In this document: positions 1 through 8,341 of the stretch, in pieces
Layout of the letters: each line of letters opens with the position of its first letter
Position numbering within the stretch: position 1 is the first letter of the stretch
Assembly (NCBI RefSeq): GCF_019966575.1
Contig: NZ_JAINFK010000001.1
Location: 62,001-126,000 of the forward strand
Length of the DNA stretch: 64,000 nucleotides
DNA from: Oricola cellulosilytica
GTDB lineage: Bacteria; Pseudomonadota; Alphaproteobacteria; Rhizobiales; Rhizobiaceae
Reading direction: 5' to 3'
The notes under the pieces: generated by a model
The model's database searches: none
The model's input: the letters and a program-made list of their open reading frames with translations, nothing else
Told to the model about the DNA's origin: nothing
Program-made: the position numbers and the translations under genes

Positions 1-296
1 GGGCCGTCCGCCTGCGAGACAGCCCGCCTTGTCGCCTCCACGTTTTCGGAAGTCAGTCCGGAATGGAAGACCGGGATATAGTGGAAGGCGAGACCGAGGC
101 GCCTCGCCTCGGTCTCGATCTGAGCGGCGCCCGGCTGATCCGGCGCCTCGCCATCGGGCCGGTTGCAGATTATGACGGAAAATCCAGCGTCGGCGATCGC
201 CCGCACGTGGGCCAGCGAAATTTGCCCAGACACGGCGAAGCTTTCGCCAATTTCGCGCATATCGGCGGGGAGGCCACGATCAACTCCAGTCGTCAT
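1..296 (-). CDS. TIGR01244 family sulfur transferase (DUF442), 3' part cut by window edge
   Basis: The reverse-strand translation begins MTTGVDRGLPADMREIGESF and continues through a VSGQIS segment, IICNRPDGEAPDQPG and AFHYIPV. These match the start of the DUF442/TIGR01244 family, the phosphatase-fold sulfur-transferase domain also found at the N-terminus of Blh, a sulfide-detoxification protein. About 98 codons are visible and the C-terminal half lies beyond the left edge. The ATG at 296 has a weak AGGT upstream. The internal ATG at 260 (MREIGESF) aligns better with the usual family N-terminus, so the start is uncertain. The gene begins 38 bp after the stop of the upstream TRAP binding protein on the same strand and is probably co-transcribed with it. 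Confidence 0.75.
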   Translation of the reverse strand, partial: MTTGVDRGLPADMREIGESFAVSGQISLAHVRAIADAGFSVIICNRPDGEAPDQPGAAQIETEARRLGLAFHYIPVFHSGLTSENVEATRRAVSQADG

Positions 297-334
297 GGCT
301 TGGACCTGCTTTGAGATTTCAAGCGCGCGATCCG

Positions 335-1399
335 TTACTGGTTCGAGTAACCATCGATCGCGGCGCGCGCCTTATCGAGCAAGGCTGCACCGTCGATGTC
401 CTTACCCTCCATCTCGGCGATCCACTCGTCAACCACCGGCTGGGCAGCCTGCTTCCATTTTTCGAGTTCCGCTCCATCAATGGTCACCATCTTGTTTCCC
501 TGCTCTACGGCAAAATCGCGCGACGGTTTGTCGGCCTCCTGCATCACCCTTCCGGCCAGGGCCGAAACCTCGGCTCCCGAATTCGCATCGATGATTGCCT
601 TTAGATCGTCGGGGAGCGAATCGTATTTCGCCTTGTTCATGGCAAGGACGAAGGCCGCCGTGTAGAGCATCCGGTCGCCTGCAAACTCGGTATGAGTTTC
701 CGTCAATTCGGCGACCTTCAATGCACGCGTCACTTCCCAAGGAATGACGGTGGCGTCGATCACACCCTTCGACAGCGCCTCGGGGATCGCCGGAACGGGC
801 ATGCCCACAGCTGTGGCGCCGAGCTTTGCCAGCAGGCCGTTGATGACGCGGGTCGGGCCGCGCACCTTCTTGCCCTGCATATCTTCCAGACTTTGAACGC
901 CTTCCCCCTTTCCGTGGATCACGCCCGGGCCGTGAACCCAAGTCGCCAAGATCTTGAAGTCGGCGAAATCCGTGTCCTTCATGTCGGACTCGAACAGATC
1001 CCAGAATGCGCGCGAGGTGGCTTCCGCGTTGGTAGCGATGAACGGCAGTTCGAATACCTCAACTCGACTGAACAGGCCCGGCGTGTAACCGGCAACGGTC
1101 CAGACGATGTCCACCGCGCCATCGCGCACCTGGGAGATCAACTCCGGCGGTTTCCCTCCAAGCGCCATCGCCGAATAAACTTCGACCTTGATGCGACCAT
1201 TGGAATCTTCACCGACCTTTTCCGCCCACGGGATAAGGAATTTCGCCGGAACCGTTGCTTGCGGCGGGAGGAACTGGTGCATCCGCAAAGTTACGTCCTG
1301 CGCGTAGGCGGGCGCACCAAGTCCCGCTGAGATACCCGCGCCAAGCACGAGCGCGGTTGCCGCGCCGATAAGGCGCTGGCCAAAAGATTTGACGTTCAT
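335..1399 (-). CDS. TRAP transporter solute-binding protein, DctP family
   Basis: A 354-residue periplasmic binding protein of the TRAP (tripartite ATP-independent periplasmic) transporter DctP family, which captures organic-acid-type ligands and hands them to the DctQ/DctM membrane subunits. A Sec signal peptide is clear: basic start, hydrophobic stretch to about residue 30, cleavage after AYA before QDVTLRMHQF. The central KKVRGPTRVINGLLAKLGA and VGMPVPAIPEALSKGVIDA segments carry the typical DctP conserved arginine and the P.PE..Q/S..G.ID pattern. A strong ribosome-binding site (GGGAGG) precedes the ATG. No DctQ or DctM gene is visible on either side: upstream is a decayed EAL fragment and downstream is a TIGR01244 gene. 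The permease must be elsewhere, beyond the left edge, or missing. The ligand cannot be read from the sequence. Confidence 0.9.
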   Translation of the reverse strand: MNVKSFGQRLIGAATALVLGAGISAGLGAPAYAQDVTLRMHQFLPPQATVPAKFLIPWAEKVGEDSNGRIKVEVYSAMALGGKPPELISQVRDGAVDIVWTVAGYTPGLFSRVEVFELPFIATNAEATSRAFWDLFESDMKDTDFADFKILATWVHGPGVIHGKGEGVQSLEDMQGKKVRGPTRVINGLLAKLGATAVGMPVPAIPEALSKGVIDATVIPWEVTRALKVAELTETHTEFAGDRMLYTAAFVLAMNKAKYDSLPDDLKAIIDANSGAEVSALAGRVMQEADKPSRDFAVEQGNKMVTIDGAELEKWKQAAQPVVDEWIAEMEGKDIDGAALLDKARAAIDGYSNQ

Positions 1400-1423
1400 T
1401 GCTTTCCTCCCAAGAAAGTTCGT

Positions 1424-1444
1424 CGATACAAGGTCTTGTTATCG
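1424..1444. promoter_or_regulatory. imperfect inverted repeat upstream of the TRAP binding protein
   Basis: CGATACAAG is followed after two bases by CTTGTTATCG, an inverted repeat with one bulged base. It lies 25 bp upstream of the start codon of the TRAP binding-protein gene. TRAP operons are often controlled by GntR-type repressors that bind short dyads close to the promoter, so this is a candidate operator. No regulator gene is adjacent, and the assignment is inference only. Confidence 0.25.
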
Positions 1445-1540
1445 GCTTTTGCCTTTGCGGCAACCGCGCGAGGCAATCGTGGTGAATTATCAACTTCTTC
1501 ACCATCTGGGCAAGTCCGCCAAATTCTTTTCGTTTTCTTT

Positions 1541-1825
1541 GTCGATCTCGCGCAGGACCTCAACATCGCGGTTGTGGCGGAAGGCGCAGAGACCGAGGCC
1601 GAAGTCGATACCCTGCGCGAGATCGGCTGCGGCGACGTGCAGGGCTACGCCATTGCCCATCCGATGGCCGCAAACCTGTGGACTGAATGGCTGATGCTGA
1701 GCGGCAGCGGCGCTACGGTGGAGCATTTTCAGGATCAGCTGGCGCGGGCATTGGCCCCTGTCTTACAACCCAATTCGTTGACAGATACCAGCGGCAGTTT
1801 CGCGCTACATCGGCAGCCGCTATAG
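1541..1825 (+). pseudogene. remnant of an EAL-domain (c-di-GMP phosphodiesterase) gene, C-terminal part only
   Basis: Frame 2 reads VDLAQDLNIAVVAEGAETEA, then VDTLREIGCGDVQGYAIAHPM and a tail ending at 1825. This is the C-terminal signature of EAL phosphodiesterase domains (the VVAEGVET and IGCDxxQGY..xxPM blocks). The catalytic EAL, NxExTE and DDFG motifs that should precede it are absent, and the upstream sequence in the same frame does not resemble the family. I read it as the 3' end of a deleted GGDEF/EAL gene. An intact EAL protein at 54.7 kb shows the family persists in this genome. Confidence 0.65.
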
Positions 1826-1834
1826 TCGCCGGCA

Positions 1835-3652
1835 ATGTCAACGATTCACAAGCTCGACGAAACGATCGTCAACCAGATCGCTGCCGGTGAGGTCATCGAG
1901 CGACCTGCCAATGCGGTTAAGGAACTGATCGAGAACGCGCTCGACGCCGGCGCAAGCCGTATCGAGATTCTGACGAGCGGCGGCGGCAAGACGCTTCTGC
2001 GGGTCACCGATGATGGGCTTGGGATGGAGCCCGCCGATCTTCCTCTCGCCGTCTCGCGCCACTGCACGTCGAAGATGGATCGGGACTTGACGGCCATTGC
2101 CACCCTCGGATTTCGCGGCGAGGCACTCCCCTCGATCGGCTCGGTTTCGCGCCTTACGGTTCGGTCCCGGCACCGCGCAAGCGAGACCGGGAGCGAGATC
2201 GTGGTCGACGGGGGGACCCTTTCCCCGCCACGCCCTGCCGCGGGCAATTGCGGCACGATGGTCGAAGTCACCGGTCTGTTCCTGAACGTGCCCGCCCGTC
2301 TCAAATTCCTCAAGTCAGACCGGGCCGAGGCGAACGCCATCACCGAAATGGTCAAACGCCTGGCGATCCCTTGGCCAGGTGTAACGTTCAGCCTGTCCGG
2401 CGATGATCGCTCGACGCTTGAATTGCCGGCAACAGGTACAAACGGCGATGCGCTGGGCGCTCGCGTCGCTCAGATCCTGGGCCGTGATTTCCGCGAAAAC
2501 GCGGTGGAAATCAGCGCGGAAAAGGAAGGAGTGCGACTAGCCGGACTGAGCAGCCTTCCCTCATTCAATCGGGCGAACTCCTCGCACCAGTTCATTTATG
2601 TGAATGGTCGCCCGGTGCGCGACAAGCAGTTGGTCGGCGCGCTCCGGGGCGCGTATTCCGACATGCTCGCCCGGGACCGGCACGCTGTCTGCGCGCTGTT
2701 CCTCGAACTCGATCCGCGTCTTGTCGACGTCAATGTTCACCCCGCCAAAGCCGAAGTGCGGTTTCGCGATCCCGGATTGATCAGGGCACTGATTATCTCG
2801 GCCGTGCGCCGCGCGCTCGCCGAAGAGGGTGTTCGCGGCTCCACCTCGGCATCCGAGGCGATGAATTCGTCATTCAGGCCGGGCGGCGCACCGTCATACC
2901 GGCGGGAGGCTCCCGACGCGGCAGCGCAGCTCAACGGAGCAGTCTCGACGCTCGTAAACCGGCCTCAGGACTATCCATCCGGATTCGCCGAACAGAGGCA
3001 AGCATGTTTCAGCGGGGTGACACAGCCTTCGGCGGACGCGCGCGACGGTTCGCTCGATACCGGGGCCGAAAGTCACCCGCTCGGCGCGGCGCGGGCACAG
3101 GTGCACGAGAATTTCATCATAGCGCAGACACGAGAGAGCCTGATCATCGTCGACCAACACGCCGCTCACGAACGTCTGGTCTTCGAGGCGCTGAAAAATG
3201 CCCTTGCCGACCGCTGCTTGCCATCGCAGATGCTGTTGGTGCCTGAGATCGTCGACCTGCCGGTCGAGGACGTGGACCGGCTGGCTGCGGAATCCGAGAC
3301 GCTTGCGCGGTTCGGATTGGAGGTCGAGCGTTTCGGACCGGGCGCGATCGCGGTGCGCGCCACGCCCGCGATGCTGGGCGAGGTGGATACGCAGGGATTG
3401 CTTCGCGATCTCGCCGACGATCTTTCTGACGGCAAGGGAGTCTTGCGGGTAAAGGACAACATCGAACGGATGGCGTCCTCGATGGCGTGTCACGGCTCAG
3501 TGCGTTCAGGGCGCCGCATGCGCCCTGAGGAAATGAATGCGCTGCTTCGCCAGATGGAGCGCACGCCAGGCTCCGGCACCTGCAACCACGGTCGCCCGAC
3601 ATTCATCGAGTTGAAACTTACCGATCTAGAGCGGCTATTCGGGCGCCGCTGA
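1835..3652 (+). CDS. mutL: DNA mismatch repair protein MutL
   Basis: A 605-residue MutL, the ATP-driven matchmaker that couples MutS mismatch recognition to strand incision. The N-terminal GHKL ATPase carries the Bergerat motifs: [11 protein letters not shown] (catalytic Glu about 33), DDGLGM (59-64), GFRGEAL (92-98) and the later [24 protein letters not shown] marks the transducer domain. The C-terminal domain has the endonuclease motif [12 protein letters not shown] starting at residue 440, ACHGSVRSG near 551 and CNHGRPT near 583. It therefore appears to be a nicking-type MutL, as expected in bacteria without MutH. No strong Shine-Dalgarno precedes the ATG, but translation from it gives the canonical N-terminus ([20 protein letters not shown]). 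Confidence 0.97.
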   Translation: MSTIHKLDETIVNQIAAGEVIERPANAVKELIENALDAGASRIEILTSGGGKTLLRVTDDGLGMEPADLPLAVSRHCTSKMDRDLTAIATLGFRGEALPSIGSVSRLTVRSRHRASETGSEIVVDGGTLSPPRPAAGNCGTMVEVTGLFLNVPARLKFLKSDRAEANAITEMVKRLAIPWPGVTFSLSGDDRSTLELPATGTNGDALGARVAQILGRDFRENAVEISAEKEGVRLAGLSSLPSFNRANSSHQFIYVNGRPVRDKQLVGALRGAYSDMLARDRHAVCALFLELDPRLVDVNVHPAKAEVRFRDPGLIRALIISAVRRALAEEGVRGSTSASEAMNSSFRPGGAPSYRREAPDAAAQLNGAVSTLVNRPQDYPSGFAEQRQACFSGVTQPSADARDGSLDTGAESHPLGAARAQVHENFIIAQTRESLIIVDQHAAHERLVFEALKNALADRCLPSQMLLVPEIVDLPVEDVDRLAAESETLARFGLEVERFGPGAIAVRATPAMLGEVDTQGLLRDLADDLSDGKGVLRVKDNIERMASSMACHGSVRSGRRMRPEEMNALLRQMERTPGSGTCNHGRPTFIELKLTDLERLFGRR

Positions 3653-3719
3653 AATCCCCCGATTTGCTCCATTCCAATTGCGCGGCAATTGCTTTAACTT
3701 CCACTCCGGGCCCAAAAAA

Positions 3720-3938
3720 ATGAACATCTTCGAAAAACCAAACGCAGCGGAAGCCAAAATTCGATACCTCGACGCCGACTATCAGGTCCTTGCGCCGGGG
3801 ACGTTTGTTAGGTGCGCCGTTACCGGCAAGCCGATACCTCTCGACGAGTTGAAATACTGGAATGTTGAACGGCAGGAAGCTTACGCTGACGTTGAGGCGT
3901 CGCTTAGACGCGAACTGGAATTTATGAATCGGTCATAG
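3720..3938 (+). CDS. DUF2093 domain-containing protein
   Basis: A 72-residue protein beginning MNIFEKPNAAEAKIRYLD. It carries the almost invariant DUF2093 core, FVRCAVTGKPIPLDELKYW, with a single cysteine. DUF2093 is a small family of unknown function restricted mainly to Alphaproteobacteria. The in-frame ATG 42 bp further upstream would add residues with no family match, so the internal ATG at 3720 is preferred, although its upstream sequence (GGGCCC and a run of A) is a poor ribosome-binding site. It follows mutL by 67 bp on the same strand and converges with lpxK. Confidence 0.85.
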   Translation: MNIFEKPNAAEAKIRYLDADYQVLAPGTFVRCAVTGKPIPLDELKYWNVERQEAYADVEASLRRELEFMNRS

Positions 3939-3963
3939 CGGATTCGGCCGCGGAGCGGGAACG

Positions 3964-4998
3964 CTAGCGTCTGTGAAGCCGCCGCTCGTCGTAATTACGG
4001 ACGGTGGCCTCGACAAGCGCCCGGGGCACGGAAGGGTCCTCAAATTCGAGGTCGACACTAACCGTGCGGATCTTCCGGCCCAGTTCTCCAAGTGCACCCT
4101 CAGCGTGGTTGAGCCGCACCGCGTCCTTTTCCGTCGTCACGAGCAGCAGCCCCTGTGCCGCGGCTTGGTCCAACAGGTCCCGAGCATCGCGAGCGGTATA
4201 GACGTGGTGATCGGGAAAGTCCCGCTTGGCGGAAATCCAGCATCCCGCTTGGGTCAGCGTGTCGTAGAACTTGCCCGGATCGCCGATACCGGCGAAGGCC
4301 AGTACGCGCTTGCGCGAGAGTGAGTCATGTCCCCGGGGCGCGAGACGGGCACGATAGGAGGGTTTTGCGGCGCGCGCGGCCGCGCGAACAATACCGTCCC
4401 CCGCATCGCCGTCGCCGATACGCAGGACAGCGTTCGCATGACGCATCTGGTCGACGAGCGGCGCGCGGAGAGGCCCCGCCGGAATAACCGCGCCATTGCC
4501 CACTCCACGACGAGCGTCGATTGTGATCACCGAGTAGTCGATATGAACGGTTCTGCTCTGGAAGCCATCGTCCATGACGATGAAATTCACGCCGCAATCC
4601 ACCAGTTGACGTGCGCCGGCCCCTCGATTGCGCGCGATGACGGTGGGCGCAGTGCGTGCCAGCAACAACGGCTCGTCACCCACTGCCTTGGCGGAATCCT
4701 GGTCCGCATCGACGCGGTGAGGCTTCTGATGCGTTCCGCCATATCCCCGCGCGAGAAATCCGGGAGTGAAGCCTCCCTTTCGAGCCGCCTTGGCAAGTGC
4801 AATCGCGGTCGGCGTCTTTCCGGACCCGCCGACTGTGAGGTTGCCGATGCACAGAACCGGGGCCGCGACGCTACGCGGCCTGGCGCGGTCCATGCGCATT
4901 CGCGCGATCGAACCATATACCCAGGAGAGTGGGGCAAGCGCTCTCGCCTGCCAGCCGGTCGGGTGATACCAGAATGGCGGCGCCTCATGTCCAGCCAT
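3964..4998 (-). CDS. lpxK: tetraacyldisaccharide 4'-kinase (lipid A 4'-kinase)
   Basis: LpxK phosphorylates the 4' position of the tetraacyl disaccharide to give lipid IVA at the inner face of the cytoplasmic membrane. The 344-residue product starts MAGHEAPPFWYHPTGW. Its P-loop, GNLTVGGSGKTPTA, lies at about residues 52-65; GDEP, MDDGFQ and TTEKDAVRL match other family blocks. A longer reading frame extends to 5055. The ATG at 4998 is chosen because it gives the family N-terminus and overlaps the stop of waaA by 14 bases, which suggests translational coupling. It is the last gene of the six-gene - strand envelope operon. Confidence 0.95.
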   Translation of the reverse strand: MAGHEAPPFWYHPTGWQARALAPLSWVYGSIARMRMDRARPRSVAAPVLCIGNLTVGGSGKTPTAIALAKAARKGGFTPGFLARGYGGTHQKPHRVDADQDSAKAVGDEPLLLARTAPTVIARNRGAGARQLVDCGVNFIVMDDGFQSRTVHIDYSVITIDARRGVGNGAVIPAGPLRAPLVDQMRHANAVLRIGDGDAGDGIVRAAARAAKPSYRARLAPRGHDSLSRKRVLAFAGIGDPGKFYDTLTQAGCWISAKRDFPDHHVYTARDARDLLDQAAAQGLLLVTTEKDAVRLNHAEGALGELGRKIRTVSVDLEFEDPSVPRALVEATVRNYDERRLHRR

Positions 4999-6358
4999 GA
5001 CCAAATTCCTGTGTCTGGCGATCGTTGACGCCGTCTTCCCCGTCGTCGCGGGCATTTTTCTTCAGCGCCGCCTGAACGCGAAGCGGGTGGATATAGGGGT
5101 CGAGCGATTGCCAGGTTAGGTCCAGCGCCCCGCTTAAATCGTCTACGACACGCGCCCCCGCCCGAGCCATCGCCGCGCAGGCTTTCGGCTGCAAGAGCAG
5201 ATGGTGCACCGTCTTTGCAAGCAGTGTTTCGTCAGCGACGATGCGCGCGCCCTTTGCTTCGCACAGCCGGTCATAGATCTCGGCGAAGCTTGAAACGTTC
5301 GGGCCACTCAGTATCGCCGTTCCCAGCATCGCCGGTTCAAGCGGGTTCTGTCCGCCTGTTCCGGATAGCGACTTGCCGACAAACGCGATGTCCGTCAACC
5401 GAAGATAAAGCCCCATTTCGCCGATAGAGTCGCCCAGAAACACATCCGCATCGGAGGTCAGTTCCGTGTCCTCGCTACGATGGCAGACTTTCAGCCCATG
5501 TTCTTCAAACATCTTGCGCAGCGCGGGAGCGCGGTCGGGATGACGAGGAACGACGATGGTTAGAAGCCCTGGCCAAAACTTCCTGAGGGCGCGGTGCACC
5601 TTGGCGGAAATCACCTCCTCGCCTTCGTGAGTAGAGATGGCAGCCCAGCGGGGCCTCCCCTCCATCGCCCCCAACAGCGAATTTAGAACAGCATTGTCAA
5701 CAGGCGGCAGCTCGACGTCGACTTTCAGGTTTCCGGTAACCGTCACCGGTCTGGCGCCGAGCGTCCGGAATCGCTCAGCATCCAACTCCGTCTGCGCGGC
5801 GACATGAGAAAGGTTCTCAAACAGCGATTCCGCAAGGGCCAAGCGCTTCTTCCAGCGCTTAAAGGAGCGATCGGACATGCGCCCGTTGATGAGGACCTGC
5901 GGAATGCGCCGTGCACCCAATTCCAGAATCGTCATCGGCCAGATCTCCGACTCTGCGAAGATCGCAAGATCCGGCTTCCAGTAGTGCAAGAAACGGCTAA
6001 CCGCCGGCTTAATATCCAACGGAACGTATTGGTGGAGAAGGTCTTCGCCCAGCCTTTCACGCGCGAAGTTCGCTGACGTCACCGTACCGGTCGTGAGAAC
6101 AACCTCTATGCCCAGACCGCGCAGTCGCGCAATCAATGCGGCGACCGCCCCCGTTTCCCCAACGCTGGCAGCGTGAACCCAGACAAGCGACCCCTCCGGT
6201 CGCGAAATCGTGTTTCGACCGTAGCGTTCGCGCCGCCTGCCGTGTTCTTCTTTGCCGCGCGAGGCTCGGATGGCGACGTAAGTGCCGATAAAGGGGTAAA
6301 AAGCCGAGCCGAGCCAGCGATAGGTCTGCAGCGCGGCGCGGGCCCAACGTTCGCTCAC
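4985..6358 (-). CDS. waaA: 3-deoxy-D-manno-octulosonic acid (Kdo) transferase
   Basis: WaaA (KdtA) transfers Kdo from CMP-Kdo to lipid IVA at the inner membrane. The 457 residues begin with a hydrophobic anchor region (YRWLGSAFYPFIGTYVAI), followed by WVHAASVGETGAV, which contains the conserved Glu of the GT-B-type Kdo transferases. Later blocks include FAESEIWP, INGRMSDRSF and GKSLSGTGGQNPLEPA. The start codon overlaps the stop of the upstream acyltransferase gene by four bases (ATGA), and the 3' end overlaps lpxK. The waaA-lpxK order fits sequential lipid A/core assembly. Confidence 0.96.
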   Translation of the reverse strand: MSERWARAALQTYRWLGSAFYPFIGTYVAIRASRGKEEHGRRRERYGRNTISRPEGSLVWVHAASVGETGAVAALIARLRGLGIEVVLTTGTVTSANFARERLGEDLLHQYVPLDIKPAVSRFLHYWKPDLAIFAESEIWPMTILELGARRIPQVLINGRMSDRSFKRWKKRLALAESLFENLSHVAAQTELDAERFRTLGARPVTVTGNLKVDVELPPVDNAVLNSLLGAMEGRPRWAAISTHEGEEVISAKVHRALRKFWPGLLTIVVPRHPDRAPALRKMFEEHGLKVCHRSEDTELTSDADVFLGDSIGEMGLYLRLTDIAFVGKSLSGTGGQNPLEPAMLGTAILSGPNVSSFAEIYDRLCEAKGARIVADETLLAKTVHHLLLQPKACAAMARAGARVVDDLSGALDLTWQSLDPYIHPLRVQAALKKNARDDGEDGVNDRQTQEFGHGWT

Positions 6359-7128
6359 GGCGTACCGTCCACGGCTGCATAAGCCTGTTCTGTTGCCGAA
6401 TTCAGAGTATTTTCAAGGTCTTGGCGCCGCGCCTCCATGATTTCATCGTCGGCGTCGGCGGGAACATCGATCAGTTCGCCGACACAAAACGCGGCTTTTC
6501 CGAATGGGAGGTTTAACGCCGCCTTATCCCAAGCATTGGCGAACAACCGCCGGCGCGACGACGCATAGGCGACCGGCACGATCGGTGCGCCGCTCATCCG
6601 CGCCAGACTTATGATGCCCTTTCCCGCCTCCCGAGGAACGCCGTGAGGAATATCGGCGATCATCGAGACGGAACGCCCGGCGCGCAGATGATTGCGCAGC
6701 GCGACCAGACCTCGAACGGCGCCCTTCTCGTGGGCCGCCTTCCGGTCCCGGCCCCCGGAAGCCCGTACGGTCTGAAAGCCGAGGCGCTCGACCACGCGCG
6801 CATTCAGCTCGGCGTCGTTGCTGCGCGAGACCATGATCACCGAGGGGTGTCCGCCGCGGCCGAAAAACGGCACGAGGAAATGCTGGCCGTGCCAGCAAGT
6901 GACGATGAAGGGGGTGTGGTGGGCGACGATCTCGTCCACGCGCTCCCTGTCGAAGCGTACGAACCGGTTCGTCCGGTAGACCAAGCGCAAATAGGCGACG
7001 ACCAGGAAGGCGAGGCCGTCGGCGGCGAATTGCGATCGGGCGAGCGGAGCGCGGACCTTGCGCCACAGCCGTTTCGTCCAGCGAATGCCGGGATCATGTC
7101 TTGTGCGAAACGTATTTTCTCTGTCCAT
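6355..7128 (-). CDS. lysophospholipid acyltransferase family protein (DUF374)
   Basis: A 257-residue membrane-associated acyltransferase-like protein. The DUF374 pattern is visible: TCWHGQHFLVPFF, then SRSNDAELNARVVERLGF, then an ASGGRDRKAAHEKGA segment and IADIPHGVPREAGKGII. The family is related to the PlsC/LPLAT fold and in Hyphomicrobiales usually sits beside waaA and lpxK, which suggests a role in lipid A or phospholipid acylation. The acyl donor and acceptor cannot be inferred. It overlaps waaA by four bases and follows the DUF4170 gene by about 100 bp. Confidence 0.88.
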   Translation of the reverse strand: MDRENTFRTRHDPGIRWTKRLWRKVRAPLARSQFAADGLAFLVVAYLRLVYRTNRFVRFDRERVDEIVAHHTPFIVTCWHGQHFLVPFFGRGGHPSVIMVSRSNDAELNARVVERLGFQTVRASGGRDRKAAHEKGAVRGLVALRNHLRAGRSVSMIADIPHGVPREAGKGIISLARMSGAPIVPVAYASSRRRLFANAWDKAALNLPFGKAAFCVGELIDVPADADDEIMEARRQDLENTLNSATEQAYAAVDGTP

Positions 7129-7228
7129 CGCATATTCGCCGGACGCCGGCTTCCGCTTCCACTCGAACGGCTCCGGCCTGCTCGGCAGGCGGCCCGAAAT
7201 CGCGCCAGCGAAGCCGATGGCCCCTGTT

Positions 7229-7477
7229 CTAGGTATCGCCTTCAGGTTCCAGCAACCGGTGCAAATGGACGACGAAGTAGCGCATGTGCGCGTTGTCGAC
7301 CGTCTGCTGGGCCTTCGCCTTCCAGGCGGCCTGCGCGCTCTGGTAATCGGGGTAGATACCGACGATATCGAGCGAATCCAGATCCCGGAACTTCAAATCC
7401 TTCAGCGACTCCAGTTCGCCGCCGAAAACCAAGTGCAGGAGTTGTTTGCCCTGCGGCTTCTCAGGCATCTCATTCAA
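7229..7477 (-). CDS. DUF4170 domain-containing protein
   Basis: An 82-residue protein, MNEMPEKPQGKQLLHLVFGG and onward, with the DUF4170 hallmarks: a short N-terminal beta segment (LLHLVFGGEL), DIVGIYPDYQSAQAAWKAKAQ and a C-terminal YFVVHLHRLLEPE. The family is small, alphaproteobacterial and uncharacterised, and commonly sits in this gene neighbourhood. The start may be at 7477 or, four codons in, at 7468 (MPEKPQG). It lies 31 bp downstream of the cysQ-like gene in the same operon. Confidence 0.85.
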   Translation of the reverse strand: MNEMPEKPQGKQLLHLVFGGELESLKDLKFRDLDSLDIVGIYPDYQSAQAAWKAKAQQTVDNAHMRYFVVHLHRLLEPEGDT

Positions 7478-7508
7478 ACCTTCAAACTTGAAATATTTGT
7501 TGCGACGC

Positions 7509-8336
7509 TTATCCGAACGTGTCTTCTGTCACAACACCGAACATAGGCGCGACCACCTCGGCTCTTCCAGCGACAAGCGCCGGTTTCACCACATTTCTCG
7601 CATTGAGCACAAGCGGCTGACCGTCCAGGGCGCGAAGTATGCCTCCGGCCTCGCTTATCAGAAGCCCCGCAGCGGCTATGTCCCAGTCATGGGCCTTCGG
7701 CTTGACCACTGTGGCATCGATCGACCCATCCGCGATTAGCGCAAGTCGGTAGGCAAGCGAGGGAACGTGGGGATGCTGGCGGTAGCCGCCGGGATACGCC
7801 GCGTCGATTTCGGCCAGGATGGCCCTTGGCGCGGCGATAAGCGGCTTTTCCGCTACCGGCTTCATCCGCAGCGGCTCACCGTTGCGGCGGGATCCGCCTC
7901 CCGCAACGGCATCGTATCTCAGTCCAAGCGCCGGACACTCGAGAACACCGGCGATGGACACACCGTTTTCCACGATCGCGACGGAAATACACCATGTGTC
8001 GCGCCCGTCGATATAAGCACGCGTGCCGTCGATCGGATCGACTACGAAGGTCCGAGAGGCGCTCTGACGGGTCTCGGGCCGTTCGTCGGTCGTCTCTTCC
8101 GAAAGCCAGCCGTAACCGGGTCGGGCAAGTGTGAGCTTCTCGCGCAAAAATCGATCGACGGCAAAATCGCCGGCGCTGACCGGAGACGAGCCGTTCTTCC
8201 ACTGAACATCCATCGCCCTGTCGCCCCTGAAATAGCGCATGGCGATGCAACCGGCCTCGGCGGCGGCGGCGCTTATAAGATCGAGGTCAGCCTGGGCCAG
8301 CGGGGTGCTGTCTTGGGGCGTGTGAATTTTTTCCAA
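7509..8336 (-). CDS. inositol monophosphatase family protein, CysQ-like 3'(2'),5'-bisphosphate nucleotidase
   Basis: A 275-residue member of the lithium-sensitive phosphatase superfamily. Metal-binding motifs are present: SEET at 79-82, DPIDGTRAYI from residue 100 and HDWDIAAAG near 225. The SPVSAGDFAVDRFL segment and overall length resemble CysQ, which recycles the 3'-phosphoadenosine 5'-phosphate left over from sulfate activation. An inositol-1-phosphatase or related sugar phosphatase activity cannot be excluded. The stop of pmbA is 5 bp upstream, so the two are co-transcribed. It is the second gene of the pmbA-to-lpxK run. Confidence 0.88.
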   Translation of the reverse strand: MEKIHTPQDSTPLAQADLDLISAAAAEAGCIAMRYFRGDRAMDVQWKNGSSPVSAGDFAVDRFLREKLTLARPGYGWLSEETTDERPETRQSASRTFVVDPIDGTRAYIDGRDTWCISVAIVENGVSIAGVLECPALGLRYDAVAGGGSRRNGEPLRMKPVAEKPLIAAPRAILAEIDAAYPGGYRQHPHVPSLAYRLALIADGSIDATVVKPKAHDWDIAAAGLLISEAGGILRALDGQPLVLNARNVVKPALVAGRAEVVAPMFGVVTEDTFG

Positions 8337-8341
8337 CGGAC

